Below are positions 13,240 through 26,200 of a DNA stretch of 64,000 nucleotides, piece after piece. The DNA is from Pterobdella sp. o SKG-2022. Lineage: Eukaryota; Annelida; Clitellata; Hirudinida; Piscicolidae. Position 1 is the first letter of the stretch. The number at the start of each line of letters is the position of its first letter. The notes below the pieces were generated by a model, which saw only the letters and a program-made list of their open reading frames with translations, did no database searches and had not been told where the DNA came from. The DNA lies in the NCBI GenBank assembly GCA_964035795.1, contig OZ038324.1, positions 3,349,908 through 3,413,907 of the forward strand, written 5' to 3'. Both the position numbers and the translations under genes were made by a program.

Positions 13240-14640
13240 AGAATGAGAGAGGGGGGAATTGGAAAGCATAAAGGCTATTAAGCTGCAAAATGATAAGGTA
13301 ACCCAGCCTATGCCTGCCGATGAAGACTACCGATATTTGGGCGTTCTGGAATGCGACACAATAAAACATAAAAAAAATAAAAAGATTTTGCCTCAAAAAT
13401 GTTGAAAAGTCAACCAAATTATGGGAAAGCGATGAAGGCACACTCAAGTTGTGTCAACTACAACTTATTATACCGAAATCTTGAATTGGACAAAAGATGA
13501 ACTTAAACTTATGAACCGCATAACTAGAAAACAGCCAACCATGTATGAAGCGTTTCAACAAAAACCGATGCAGACCGACTATACGTAGATTGAAGTAGTC
13601 CTTCAACCTAAGAAACTGGAGCATACCACAATGGTTTTTCAACTGAGTAGTTTGAGAAGATCACATTGTGGGAAAGATCTAAACAGCATAGTTGATGTAG
13701 TCAAAAGAGAAAAAAGGCTTTTTTGTGACAACATGATAAATCTGAGGTTTTGATGAGAGATGTAAGAAAAAAATTGAGAATCAAAACAACTGCTGATAAA
13801 ATTGAGGCTAGACGTGAGAAATAGGATGAAAAGCCTATGCAACGTAAAATTTGAAAAAAGACGCAGACAAATACTTTATAGTACCATGGTTGTGTTAAAA
13901 AAAAGAGACTTGGAGTCTGGTGGGTACTGGGCATGAAAGAGCTGTCAGAGCGAATTACAAAAAGATTAAGCTCAAAAAAGATGGCTCACCATCAACATGC
14001 AGACTGTGTAAATAGAAAGACAACAAAGTTTCAGTCTAGTTTCAGCTTGCCAGAAAATGGCTCGAAAAGAGAATATGACTAGGCATGATAAAATGGCAAT
14101 AGTTGCCCACTAAAATCTCGTTAAAAGTTCAAATTCTTGTAACAAATGATATCAAAATAGAGCTAAAAAATTCTGTGCGACAAAAAGGACAAACTCTTTG
14201 AGACCAAAATTTTTTCACTAACCACAATAGTGAAGATATAAGATCCGACATTGTCTTCTTCAATAAAAATCTGCAGAATGCTTTTTGATGGATATAGCTG
14301 TGTTAGGGGATGTGAGGGTAGATGGAAAAGAAAAAGAAAAAATAAAGAACCAAGTTTTATGCAGATAATAATGAAAACTTTGGAAGGTCAAAGGTAAAAT
14401 AGGGCTCTTAGTAGCAGGAGCTCTAAATACTTTTCCTAACAGACTGTCTTTGTTCATCTCCTCACTTGGAAAAAAATTATTGGTTAAGACCATTTAAAAA
14501 ACAACCATCAGCAAAAATTTCAAGGATGGTTTTAGAAACAAAAAAAGTTTGGAGTGTGCTTAGGTTGTAAGTCGTACTCGCCCACAAATATAACCTATGT
14601 ATTACAAGTAATAAGAAGAAAAACTAATAATAATAAATTG
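13240..14640 (+). pseudogene. decayed non-LTR retrotransposon, C-terminal RT region and 3' end
   Basis: Translating the + strand in changing frames gives the order expected for the C-terminal half of a LINE reverse transcriptase of the type with a YLGVLE...DTIKH motif. Near 13335 it reads DYRYLGVLECDTIKH. Near 13480 it reads ILNWTKDELKLMNRITRK. Near 14285 it reads MDIAVLGDVRVDGKEKEK, and near 14400 IGLLVAGALNTFPN. The last two fit the restriction-like C-terminal part in which ...DVAVPGD... precedes ...GALG... . Many stops and frameshifts separate the blocks, so it is dead. The 3' end has an AATAATAATAAA tail near 14627-14640, typical of LINE insertion. Family placement (R2/NeSL-like against other) is inference. 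Confidence 0.72.
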
Positions 14641-17600
14641 TGTGTTTTTTTATAGTGGCTTGGACATAAAGTATCATTCCCACAAATCATCCTCAAATCA
14701 CTGGATGACACAACACACTCACCTGAAACTAAAAAGAGGATGAATTAAAAGTGCATTCAATGCTGACGACTAGGAAAAATTAGGTGTACTTAATGACTGA
14801 TGGAAATATTCGTAAAAAATGATGAAAATGAGAGTCTAAAAGCTTTGATTGTTGTTAGGTGCATACTGAAACAGTGAAAAGCTTCAAGGCTGACGTCATG
14901 ATCATATTTCTAAAAATAATCCGCAAAGCAACGTGTAATCTTTTTGAGTCATTTTTGAGGGATGATTTATGACTCAGTGGGGTATAGGTGGCTTGCTGAA
15001 AACGTGACTCTTATTTTATCCAGATAACTCCTTACACAAGCTTCTATACAATATACTGATTAGATAGAAAATAAACTATTGTTTTCAATTATAAGTAAAT
15101 GTACCGTGTTATTGGCAACATAACCAACAAGAAAATGTAAATATGACAAAGCCTCACCAATAATATCTAAGGTTCCCTAGAGTTTAAATTATATTTAAAT
15201 GGCTGCTGATTTTTTCTTGTATCAAAGCATTCTACAAATTCAATTAATAGAAGTTTCTGCTTTATTTTGGAAATTTTTCAAAATATTTGAGACATTTATG
15301 ATGAAGAATTGGACCGAGTCCAAAAAACAATTAATGATTCTTGATAGGGTTGAACTTATCGAAAGCTTTTATGTTTATAAAACACCAAGTTTTTTTTTTC
15401 GTCATTTCAAAAATTTGAAAAATCGAGAAAGTCTGAATGAACTAAATGCATAGGGTGTTTTTAAAAAATAATAAGGGATCATAAAATATGAATATAGTAA
15501 ATATTAGCCATTAGTACTAATATTATTGAGAGAAAAAAAATGATAATAAAAAAAAGAAAAATTGATAAAAAATAATACAATTGGAAACAATATAAAAAAT
15601 AAATGGACGTTAATCTAATTAATAAAAAGAATAAACACGGTTTGTTTTATAGTGTATTTATTGCTTATTTAGAGTCTGCAAGCATCATGGGAATAATTGA
15701 ATTTATTAAGCAAAACTATATTTGTATAGCATAAAAAATAGATTCTTGTCTGTTATCTGTTAATATTTTTCATTTTGAAAAAACGAAGTTTTTTTATATT
15801 AAAAATTAAACAAATTGTTCTTTAAACTTAAAGTTTTTAATAACCTAGCCATTGGGTGTATTGGATCGATTTTTTAATCCAAGGAGATTATACTAATTCA
15901 ATATTTATGAGTTTTCATTCTACCGCATAAAAAAATTCAATATAAATTTTAGTCTAAAAAAAGTAAAAAACATTAAAAGCATCTAATTTGGTAAACACTG
16001 TGCTTAGATTTATCGGGGAATAATTGTACAAGGTGGAAAACAAGAAAACGTAAAAATATCAGAGAGATATGAAAACAAGTGCCAATTTTTTTTAAATATG
16101 GAGTTGATGTTGTGAAAGAATCAAGAAGTAAAAAAATATAACATAAAAAACAGAAGTATAACGGACAAGCCCTTAAAACATGAACACGGTTGAAACTGAG
16201 TAATGAGAGGCGGTGAATGTATCAGAATATAAAAATAGTGAAAATAAATGATGAGATACATCGTTTTTCAAGTTTTTGTTTGGAATCGAAAAGATTTATA
16301 TTTTTTTCTTGATCAAAGCTTTTAGCCTTATGTAGAGAAAAAACAGAATACAAAAAATTAAGAAACTCCAATAGAAAGATAGATAAAAATATTAAGCTCA
16401 AAAATAAGAGGTGAAAAACACTTGAGAAACTGGATTAGATAAATATGGATGAATTTTTGAAGAAAATATCTGCAAGAAATGTCAGTGAGGAGTTTGTTGA
16501 TGACAATAAAAAGCATACTTGAAGGCTGGACATGAGAAACGATGCAAGAAAGTAAGAGAAGGTGGGTGCTAAAAGGAATAAACAATATTAAGTTAAATAT
16601 TATGAGTGTTAAAGTTTATGATAATAAAATGAGCCTAGAATATGAAGAACAAAATTTTCAAAAGTTTAATTCATAGAAATATTTTTATATAAGACGAAAA
16701 TTCAAAAAAAAATCACTAAAGAAGATAGTCAGACTACAAAAGTGTTAGTGGAAAATGACAAAAGGCTGAAAAATATTCTTTCAATGTAAGGTTCTCGTGA
16801 GTGGAGGCACATATGAAAAAGTTTTTTATATTACTGTTTTAAAAATATTTGATATTAGCATGGAAAGTAGTATTTATAAAATGGTTTCAATCTTGAGCTG
16901 TAATGATTATATAAATATTCAATTATGCGGTTTTTTCACTCTCCAATTCATTTCTTGAGTGTATAACTTGAAAAAAATATATAATTAAGAAAAATTAATG
17001 GATAATTTTCAAAACTGCTTTTAAATCTGTGTCTATCTTTATCGTTAAGAATTGATTTTCAAAATGTCATTTTCTAATGGTTTTTCTGCTACTAACATCT
17101 GTTAATATTACTAGTTTTATGTTGAAAGGTCAGTTTTTTTTTAAATTTTTTTATTAAAATGAGCTTTTCCAGTTATAACTATAAAATTTATTTGCTGTGG
17201 TTTAAAGAAACTAGAATGCCACTCTCAATGAAACTAAAATAATAAAATCAGTCTTTTTTCAGAGATTTCATAAAAATTGTGGAAATTTGAAAATATTGAA
17301 CATTTTAAAACTTCCGAAATTAAAAAGCAAAATAAACTTTTGCTATTCTTAAAGGGAATTTATGTTTGAATTAGCTAATTGAAAGACTTTCTATATTTAA
17401 ATTCGAGAATAACATACGTTGAATAAATACATTTTGAAGGCTCTACTCTATTTATTCTAAAAAATTTTACAAGTTGAATAACTTCAAATAGGTTTGAAAT
17501 GAGCTCCTAGTTGATCATCAAAAAAGACTGATGAAAACTAAAACTTTTAATCAATTGCGTTTCTTAATTGAAGTAATATTGAACTTTTAACTACACAATG

Positions 17601-20600
17601 GATGTAACTGAAATGCATGTTAAGCTTCCCTGCTTAAAAACAAGCCACATTAAAGTGTGTTTGAAGAGTTCACTAATTTCAAATCTTCGCTGGTCTCAAA
17701 TCAGCACAAAAGCTTTTTTTAATCTAACCATAATTTCTTCATCCACATAAAAGTCTCATAACAGCATGAAACACATGAGTAGAACAAACAAAAATTTAAT
17801 GATTAAATGAAAAGAACATGAGTCTCCTATTGGAAAGAAGGTAGAGGTTAAAATGCAGGAGCATGAGTCTTTTCCAAATTGCAAACTTTCGGTGCTATTT
17901 ATAAAATTACATTCAATAAAATTATTCATTAATATGCGCATGAAATGATTTTGAAAAACTTTGTTAGAAAAGATTATATGGAAAAAATGTGTTTCTTTGA
18001 TATGTGAAATTAAGGTATTCAACGTTGTAAAGTATATTTTCATCATGAAAATTTTGAAAATTCCATTTATTAATGGAAAATTTTTCAAGAAATTTTCTCC
18101 AAATCGGGTTTTGACACTTAGATATACAAATTTGACAGTCTTGCCATATTTTCGATATGTCTTGCAAGTAAGATCTGTACAGTTTCCATACATAAGAGAA
18201 ATTTTAATTTTGATAAAGGAGCATTTCTCATATTGAAATGCTTTTTACAAGGCCTTTCAGATTTACAGCATGAATCAAACAGAAATCTTACATCAATTCA
18301 TTTATAAACCTTATTTCAAACGTTAATTTGAAATTCTAGTTCATGCTCAGCATTGAAAAGGTGTAAGCGAGATCACCAGCTTTTTGTTATCTAGCCGCCT
18401 GTCTCCTATTGAGACGACAAAAGTTTTTAAACACCTTGCTGCTGAAACAAACAAAAAATTTGAAAAAAAAAAATTTCGAATAAAAAGTTAGTAGTTTCAC
18501 GATGAAACTTCTTTTGAAAAAAAAATTTTTTGATTCACGGAGGATGCTTATAATCACGTTCGCACCAAAAGTTGTCTTAGTTTTGCTCAAAAGTATAGTG
18601 ATTTGTTAGTGTTAGTTCCAGTTCATTGATTGATTTTTTCAAAATATAGCGTATTACATTTCAAACTTATTATATTATCAGTTTTCTCGGCTATTTACAA
18701 ACTTTTGATGTCTTCATTTATTCATTTTTGTCATCTAATTTCATGTTTTCTAATAACGCACTTTTGTACTTTATTTAAAACTTGCCTTGTCAGATAAAGA
18801 TGCAACATTAATATTGAGTAGGTTGGTATTCAAATGATGAATTAGTGAGACATTCAATTAATACTATTCAAGCTATTTTTGATGAAAAAATGTAAATAAA
18901 AAATTATTTGAACTCATATTTTCATTCATTGAATATAAAGTGTGAAAAAACTTGTGAAAAAATTTATTCAAAATAAAAAAAACTCTCTATGGGAGAGTAA
19001 TCTAAAAAATAAAAAAGTTCCAAAAGCGTAAAAAAAATACCAAAAACCCGAACAAATGACATCCACACCAACAGCTTGGAAAAGATCCGAGAGTGTTTTG
19101 GAAACTTGAATTACTATATTTTATAATTCACACCATGTGAGTTACACTGAACAATTTTTTCCTTATGAAACAATACTTTATCGTTTTTTTATGAAAATAA
19201 TGTAAAATTTTTTTTATTTTTGTATAATAATTTTTTTGTGTTTATAAAAAGATTTCAATAAAAAAATTTTGAAAAAAAAAATTATTTTATATTATTCAGC
19301 TCACAATTAATTTTTATTTTTTTCTATTTTTTTGATAATTATATTCTTTTGTGTGCATATAATTGTTTTTGATATAAAAAAACTGTTGAAACATAATTTG
19401 AAAAAGAAACAAAAAACAGTTTAAAATAAGGAAATTAAATATTTGGCTGAAAAAAGTCTCAAGTTTTTTATAGCTTTCATTATTTCATTTCATGTAAAGC
19501 CAAAAATATTAAGTAAACAAATATTTTTTTTAATATTTTAAGATAAGAAAAAAATTCAAAGTTTAATTTTCCAAACCCCGGATAAAGTAATACTAGAGAA
19601 ACTTGTGAAAAAACTGAATTTAATATTAAAAACTGAGATGTTTGTTAAAGTCAAGTTGAAGGTAAACTCGTTGAAAAGTCTTTAATTTCATAGCTTATAA
19701 ACTTGACTTGCATACAATATCATAAACTTTTATTTCTATACTGTTGAAAAAAAGTTAAAATGAGTTAAAATTCATGATATGACTATTGAGAAAAATTTTT
19801 AAAAAGTTAAAATTCATGATATAAATGTTGAACTTCAAAAAAAAACAGTTTTTCAAAACCTGTATAAAAAAGGAAGATTTAAAATTGCTCATATATTTCA
19901 AACTAATTACAAGAAAGGAATAGAAATAAAAATGTAAATGAAAGTGAAACAAAAATAAAAAATAAAGAGACAAAAGTAATAAAGAATTAGAAGAATTTGA
20001 GAGAGCAGGAAATTAAGAACATTGCCAAGTTTTCGACCATGAAAAAAATGAATCTCAATTAACTGTGTGATAAATATTTTAGACACATTATTTATTCAGA
20101 TAGGTCAATAGAGGAAGAGATAGATAGATGAATAGTCAGATAGAAATCTACATAATTAGTTACTTTTATTTATCTGCATTTATCCAAATTTGAAAATAAT
20201 GGCACATTTTTCCACTTCTACATTACATATTGTATCTAACCCTCATATCTTCAAAGTGTATTCCCACTGATCCATTGCAGGCTTTTTCGTATACCAAGTA
20301 GACTTGGACCATTTTTTTGGCAGAATATTGTTTAACACATTATCCTTCAGTGAAAAAAATAGTTTCAACTCGAAACTATATGAAAACTAAATTATTATTA
20401 ATGATTTCAATAATAATAAATATAAAAATAACTTCAAATTCATTTTTTACTTTCATTTACTCAAAATCTTGTTTGTATTAGATAACCTTTCAAACATAAA
20501 ACCGAGATATTAGCTAAAATGAAATCAATCAATCTTTCCTGGTCAACAAGTCAGCGCATAAATCTAAATTAACTTTCTGAAATTAAAATTCCACGTCATT

Positions 20601-22557
20601 ATTCTCAAAAAACAGATGATGTTTGTTGGGCTTCAAAAATGCAGTGCTTTATAAAGAAAGTCATTATATAAAACATAACTAGTGTTGATAATAAAAGCAC
20701 GATCCCCAAGAAATTGGCATTTGCTTCAGTTTGAAGTTGATGTAGATACTTACATTAAATCTCATTTGAAAGTTTTTAATAGAGGTTTTTCTTTTTTTTT
20801 TGAAATTTTTTTAAAACACATTAAAAGCTTTGAACCAATTTCTTTATGAATATAAGCTTACAGCACTTTTAACTTGCGTTGAATAGGAACGAAAAAAAAG
20901 ATGCCGATTATTGTACCAGATATCTGTAAGTTATTGACATCAATGGTGAGATAAAAGCCTTGTAATTAGAGCTAGTACATTCTAAATTCTTGCGTAAGAT
21001 TTGTACCGAAATCAGCATAAAACTGCGGTCAAGTTTGTCTGTTTGTCTGCTCTTGAAGCATCTTATGTACATATAAAGGTTTTTTGAATGATGTCTTGTG
21101 TTTTGTATTTCTTAACTCGTGTTATATTGAGAATAAATTTAAATTTCAAAAATTCCTACCATCAACTTCAATATATCTCAAAATTTCAGAGTTGATGAAA
21201 CTAATTTGTATGAATAAACTTTATTAAATGTTTTGGCAAAATTCTAAAAAAATCCTTTAAAACATTTTTTAAATTTTCAGAAGTATAATTTTGCTTTCAT
21301 ATTTTTCAAGTTCGTAAACTAAGGGTCAATTTTCAATTCAATTTAACTGAATAAAAATGATGGCTTTTCAATATAATATTAATAATTCACACTTTTAGAA
21401 CGCCAAGCAAATTAATTAAATTGCTTCAATCTGTTCACTTTTACGATTCATTATTAATAAATTTATATTTAAATGCACAGCTTTATTCAAACAATGAATT
21501 TTGTTATTTTTATAAGCTTGTGACCCACAAAACCTTGAGTTTATGCCGCCAAATCATGAGAGTGGAAGCTTTGTAGCTCTCCCTTGTATGTATGAAAGGT
21601 TTTCAAAAGAAATACCGATATCTAGTGGAAGACTTAGGATTGGGAAATATTCATAAAAAAATGTGTCAAAATGAAATAAATTTGCATGTATTTTAATTAA
21701 TTTTCACTGAAGAACAATAAGCGCCTACATTTTTTAAGAAATTTAATTCTATTCTAAGCCCCTAAATTTTCAAAGAAATTTTATTTTATTACAGATGTAA
21801 GTTTTTTTGGAATAAAATAAATTTGTTCTTGAAAAGAAAAAAAATAATTTTGAAAAATTCACAATAAAAAAAAATTGATAAAGAGGATAAAAAGAAAAAG
21901 AATATTTTTTAGCATTGTATGTAAATTTTGTATTTCATTTTTATAAAATCGAAGTTAGAAAAAAATTTTAAATTTTTTAATGAAAACAAAAAATTGAGTT
22001 TTTGATAAGCTTAGCCATAACATAGAACGTTTTACAATAAAAGAAAATGTATACAAAATTCTAGCTTATAATTATAATAAATTTATCTGAAAATTTCTCA
22101 AACTTTACTGTTGTTGATAAAGTTGAGAAAATAAATCTATTTAATAAAAAACAAAAAAAAAACTAAAAATTACATTTTGCACGCAGAAAAACTAGTAATA
22201 CGAGATGACAAGACTAAAAAAACCATAAAAAGAACGTTAATAGAGCAAATCTAATGGCAAAACAACATTACAGGCCACATAAGATTTAATGGAAAATCAA
22301 ATACTCTTAATACTTAATTGAATTTTGTGTTTTCATAATACATTCCAAAATTTAAGCAACACTTCAGTCTCTAGTGAGGGTACCATGTTGTTGGAAAATT
22401 CACACATTTGGAAACAAATACAACAAAAACTACTCATATTATCCTGAACACTAAAAATTTTTATACAAGAAGCTCATATGAACTACAACAAAAAAGTTTC
22501 ACAAAAATAACCAGCCAGAATAAACGAAAGTAGCTGAAATACACTAAACAATCCAAA
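14641..22557. other. AT-rich gene desert
   Basis: Over this roughly 8 kb I recognise no exon, RNA gene, SINE or LINE. It consists of A/T homopolymer runs and low-complexity sequence, with a short GATA-like patch near 20118-20145. The small open frames (for example 15199-15453 and 17756-18193) lack family motifs and splice context and are treated as chance. Confidence 0.5.
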
Positions 22558-22638
22558 TAACCAACGTGGTTTAAGAAAAAGAAACAATCTCACAAACAAA
22601 AACATACCCAAAAAGAAACAATAAACAAAGTTGGAAAC

Positions 22639-22985
22639 ATGATGCTCAAAAACCTCAAAATACCAGTCGTAACCATATCAACAGTGGAAGACAAAGATAA
22701 CAAAATCAACAAAAAAGACCAAAATAAGGGCCCAAATGCTGATGATAAAGAGGTGGTTGATAATATCAACTATATAAACGACAAAAACGCTTATAATAGA
22801 AATAATAATGTTGGTAAAGAAGAAGACGTAGATAAAAATGGAAATGATGATTATTATAGTGATGGTAATGATTGTAATAAAAAGAATAAAAATAGTAACG
22901 ATAATGATAGCAATAATAATAATGGCGAGGAAAGCCATTCTTCTTTACATGTCCGACCAATCACAAGGAAGCATTCTTCTTACAG
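22639..22985 (+). CDS. candidate alternative first coding exon of the DGK gene
   Basis: An ATG at 22639, with an in-frame TAA upstream at 22558, opens a 115-codon frame rich in Asn, Asp and Lys. It ends RPITRKHSSYR at a near-consensus donor (TTACAG|GTATGT). The frame stops in phase 2 (AG left over). Exon 2 of the DGK gene at 36543 starts with the single base A needed to complete an Arg codon, giving HSSYR-KAVASP. From memory of the family, vertebrate DGK-zeta has an RKAITKSG stretch at the same place, just after its variable N terminus. The acidic, Asn-rich body has no recognisable domain and is partly trinucleotide-like, so a chance frame is possible. The donor and the phase match are the main support. 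Intron 1 would be about 13.6 kb. Confidence 0.45.
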
Positions 22986-23093
22986 GTATGTATTAAAATA
23001 ACTCTCGATTGTATTCAAAGTATTTGATATTAATTTTTACTTTTTTCATGATTAGTACTGTGGCAACAATAGATTTTCACTATTCTCGTTTTA

Positions 23094-23268
23094 TAATGTA
23101 ATGCAGTATTTGTAAAGCGCTTTTTATTATAGATCAAAGCGCTTGCTAAAAATTTTATATAGGGAAAACACACTGTGGAACAGGTGCTAATTGTCGGCCC
23201 ACGCGGGATCGAACCCGGTAATTTTCGATACTTAGTCTAACGCTCTACCGCTGAGCTATACGGGCCGC
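23094..23268 (-). mobile_element. tRNA-derived SINE (minus strand)
   Basis: On the minus strand it begins GCGGCCCGTATAGCTCAGCG, carries box B GGGTTCGATCCCGCGTGGGC, then the body AGCACCTGTTCCACAGTGTG and a tail with paired AAGCGCTTTGAT and AAAGCGCTTTAC segments. This is one of the best-preserved copies of the family. It lies about 110 bp downstream of the candidate DGK first exon. Confidence 0.9.
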
Positions 23269-26200
23269 ATTATCAATTTTGGTTTCGTCATCAAACTTTT
23301 CATCACTAATAAACGCCTTGAACAATATGAAAATGAAAATTTTATTGGTATGATCACATTTTGGAAGTATCACATCGGAATGTTCATAAGAATCTTTTAC
23401 AAACGATGATTAATTTTATTATGCAAGCATGCAAGAAGTTTATTTTTTGCTTAACGAGTAAACCTGGCTCAAAATAAGCCGTTGATAAAATAAAAGATTC
23501 AAATTTTGCAGTAGAATGTGACTAAATATATGAAAATAAATTATTATTCTTTCAATTTCTTTTTCCAGCACTAATAATACTCTTAATACCCTGCGTTATT
23601 TATAGTTTTTGGTCAAAATGGTAGTCACGTCACGTTGCGAACTTTTTCCTTTTTGTTCCCATTAATAATAGAGTTTTCATCATTTTTTTCGACTTTATAT
23701 CTTTTTGAAACTTATTCTTTATTTATTTTGTTTTTTTCATTCGATCGAGTTTTAGAATTTATGAAAATTTCGACCATATTGGGAGAGAAAATTCAATTTA
23801 GATGATGAATCGAGGTAAACTTAACCCCTAATCGAAAAACTAATTTTATGTAAGTTAATAGTGATCCTATTACAAAATGATATTTATTTCCTTTTCAAAT
23901 GGGAACAAAAAAGAATCAAGACAATATTTCACAAAAATAAATTTTTTCATTTCCTTCAAAAACCTAAAATAATAATTGCTAAAATTTGAAATTATTTTTT
24001 TATATACTTGAGTATTCAACATAAAAAACAGTTATCAAAGCTTATTGAATTTCACTAAGCTTTTCGTAGTCGAACTCACATTAAGCTATATATAAAAAAT
24101 CATAAAAGAGCAATGATAAATAAATATAAACACATAAATATATATTAAAAATAAAATTTATAAATTTAAATATAAAATATAATTTTCAAAAGTTTGAATT
24201 TATGAATAAAATAATGGTAACTTTATGAATACTCTTAGCATGTTTAATCCATCAATCAGTTTTATGATAATGGTTACAATTTTTGAAAACTGTGCCTAAT
24301 TTCTCAATTTTTTAATTAAAAAACCACAAAAATTTTAATTGATTTAATGTCATTTTACAAGAATTTTCAAACTCATCTTTACTGGTTCCCAGCCAATAAA
24401 TCAATGTTTTTAACAAAAGCTCTTGTGGAAAGCAGAACACAGACAAAAATAAAAATTTCTCTTTTAACTTTTATATTTTGATTGTAGCTTTGACTTCAAA
24501 GCTCATCGGTACAAAGTAATATTGGGAAGCATCACGAGATGACTTGGCATAGAAGAAGCCTTTTTAAATCAACCTTTGAAAACATTAGCTTGTTCTTATG
24601 CAGGGTTTTGCTTGATAATTACTTTTATGGTTTTCATGAACAATTTATGAAGCAGTGGTTGATTAAATTTTGATTCGAACATATCTGGAAAGCCTTCTTT
24701 TAGCAGCACTTTGTGAACTCCATCTGACTCCGAGACCACTAGAAACCCTCTTCCTAGGACAACTTAATATCAATTTAAAAAAACAGTCTATTAAGAAAAA
24801 AGTTTTTTATTATAAAAACTATTGTGCATTCAGTTTTCCACTTTTTTTGCTTGTCTTACAGACGCAGCTACATCCCCTCATGCACACGCCTGTCTCGTAT
24901 CCCTGCAAGATAATGGAACGTCTTTTGGCATCGTTTTAATGATTCATGGAGTTGTTTCGATATCAAAATTGACTTATTTGTTGTTTTCAAACTATTTTCT
25001 AATTCTATTGATTCTCGTTATTAAAATCTCAATCTATTGAGAAACATTAGTGAATTACAGCCCCACACTACGCCTTGCCTTCTATTCCTTGAAAAATTTT
25101 ATGCATTTAGAATAAAGTGGTTTACTATGGCATTTCCCACAGATGGCATATTTCATCTATTGTTGAATATAAAAATTTATATTACAAGCAAATACTTACA
25201 TTCGATTATTCATTATTATTTCCTTTATTTTCATATGGATTTCGACTCCGTGGTCAATAACAAAAGTTAATTTCCTGAAGTAAAGTTCCAACATTAACAA
25301 TGCACCGATAAAGAGAATATTTCTGCAAAGACATCTAGCGAAAGAAATAAAATTATGCTTTCTATAAAACTCAAATTTTTTCAAAAAAGCTATTAAAAAA
25401 AACTAGTTCAAAAAAAACATTATAAAAAATTTGTCATTTTTCAATCATTTTAAACTTTTTGAAAACTCTGGAACAATACGTTTGTATTCAGATGATCTGA
25501 GTTCTAAAACAACAATGAACTTCACTCATTCACTAAACAACATGCAGTTTCCTAGTTGAACTTACAATACCACATGAAGGCGTTGCTAATTGTCGTCGAT
25601 ATTTTTGGTCTTGTTGCAATAAATTGCCATAATGAATATAAATTAATATTTAGCTGAAAATGACGAAAAGTTTTCAAGCTTTATCAAATTAAGTGTGATA
25701 TATATAAAAAACTGCTAGAATAAAAATGTCAACTTGAAGTTGAAGAAATAATGAAAAACTAGAAAATGAAGCCAAGACAAAACAATAACAGTTTTTTGAT
25801 GAAGTTCTCTGAGTCTTAGTGTGGTTTGCTTCCAAGCATAATTTTCTATGAAAGCTGGTGAGTGGAAAACAAGGTACTTGGAAGGTACTGACGTGGTAGT
25901 CTGAGGGTACTCCATTTGAATGTTGGAACTGTGAAGTATTCATTTGTGTTTGAGTGCTTTAAACAAGATTTATAAAGCTTGTGTCCATCAATGAACTTCG
26001 AGATTTTTTTCTGATTTTTGATTTTTTTATTGTTTCTCCAATATGGATAATTTTATTTTGTGAAATGAACTTAAACCTACAAATTAATTTGTACTAAAAC
26101 AAGCTGAGTTGAATGAAAAAGCACTATTAATAGATTCAAATAAAACTACTGTTAAGAAAATAATTAGCATATTTACTTAAAATTTTGTTTTTTTCATTAA

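Noticed and set aside
22678..22960. Minus-strand Ile/Phe/Val-rich frames opposite 22.7-22.9 kb
   Set aside because: They are shadows of the Asn/Asp-codon-rich + strand sequence. There is no start or splice context and no family match.
24670..24939. 89-codon + strand frame
   Set aside because: It runs through a T-rich region and past a good splice acceptor in the wrong phase, and has no recognisable similarity.
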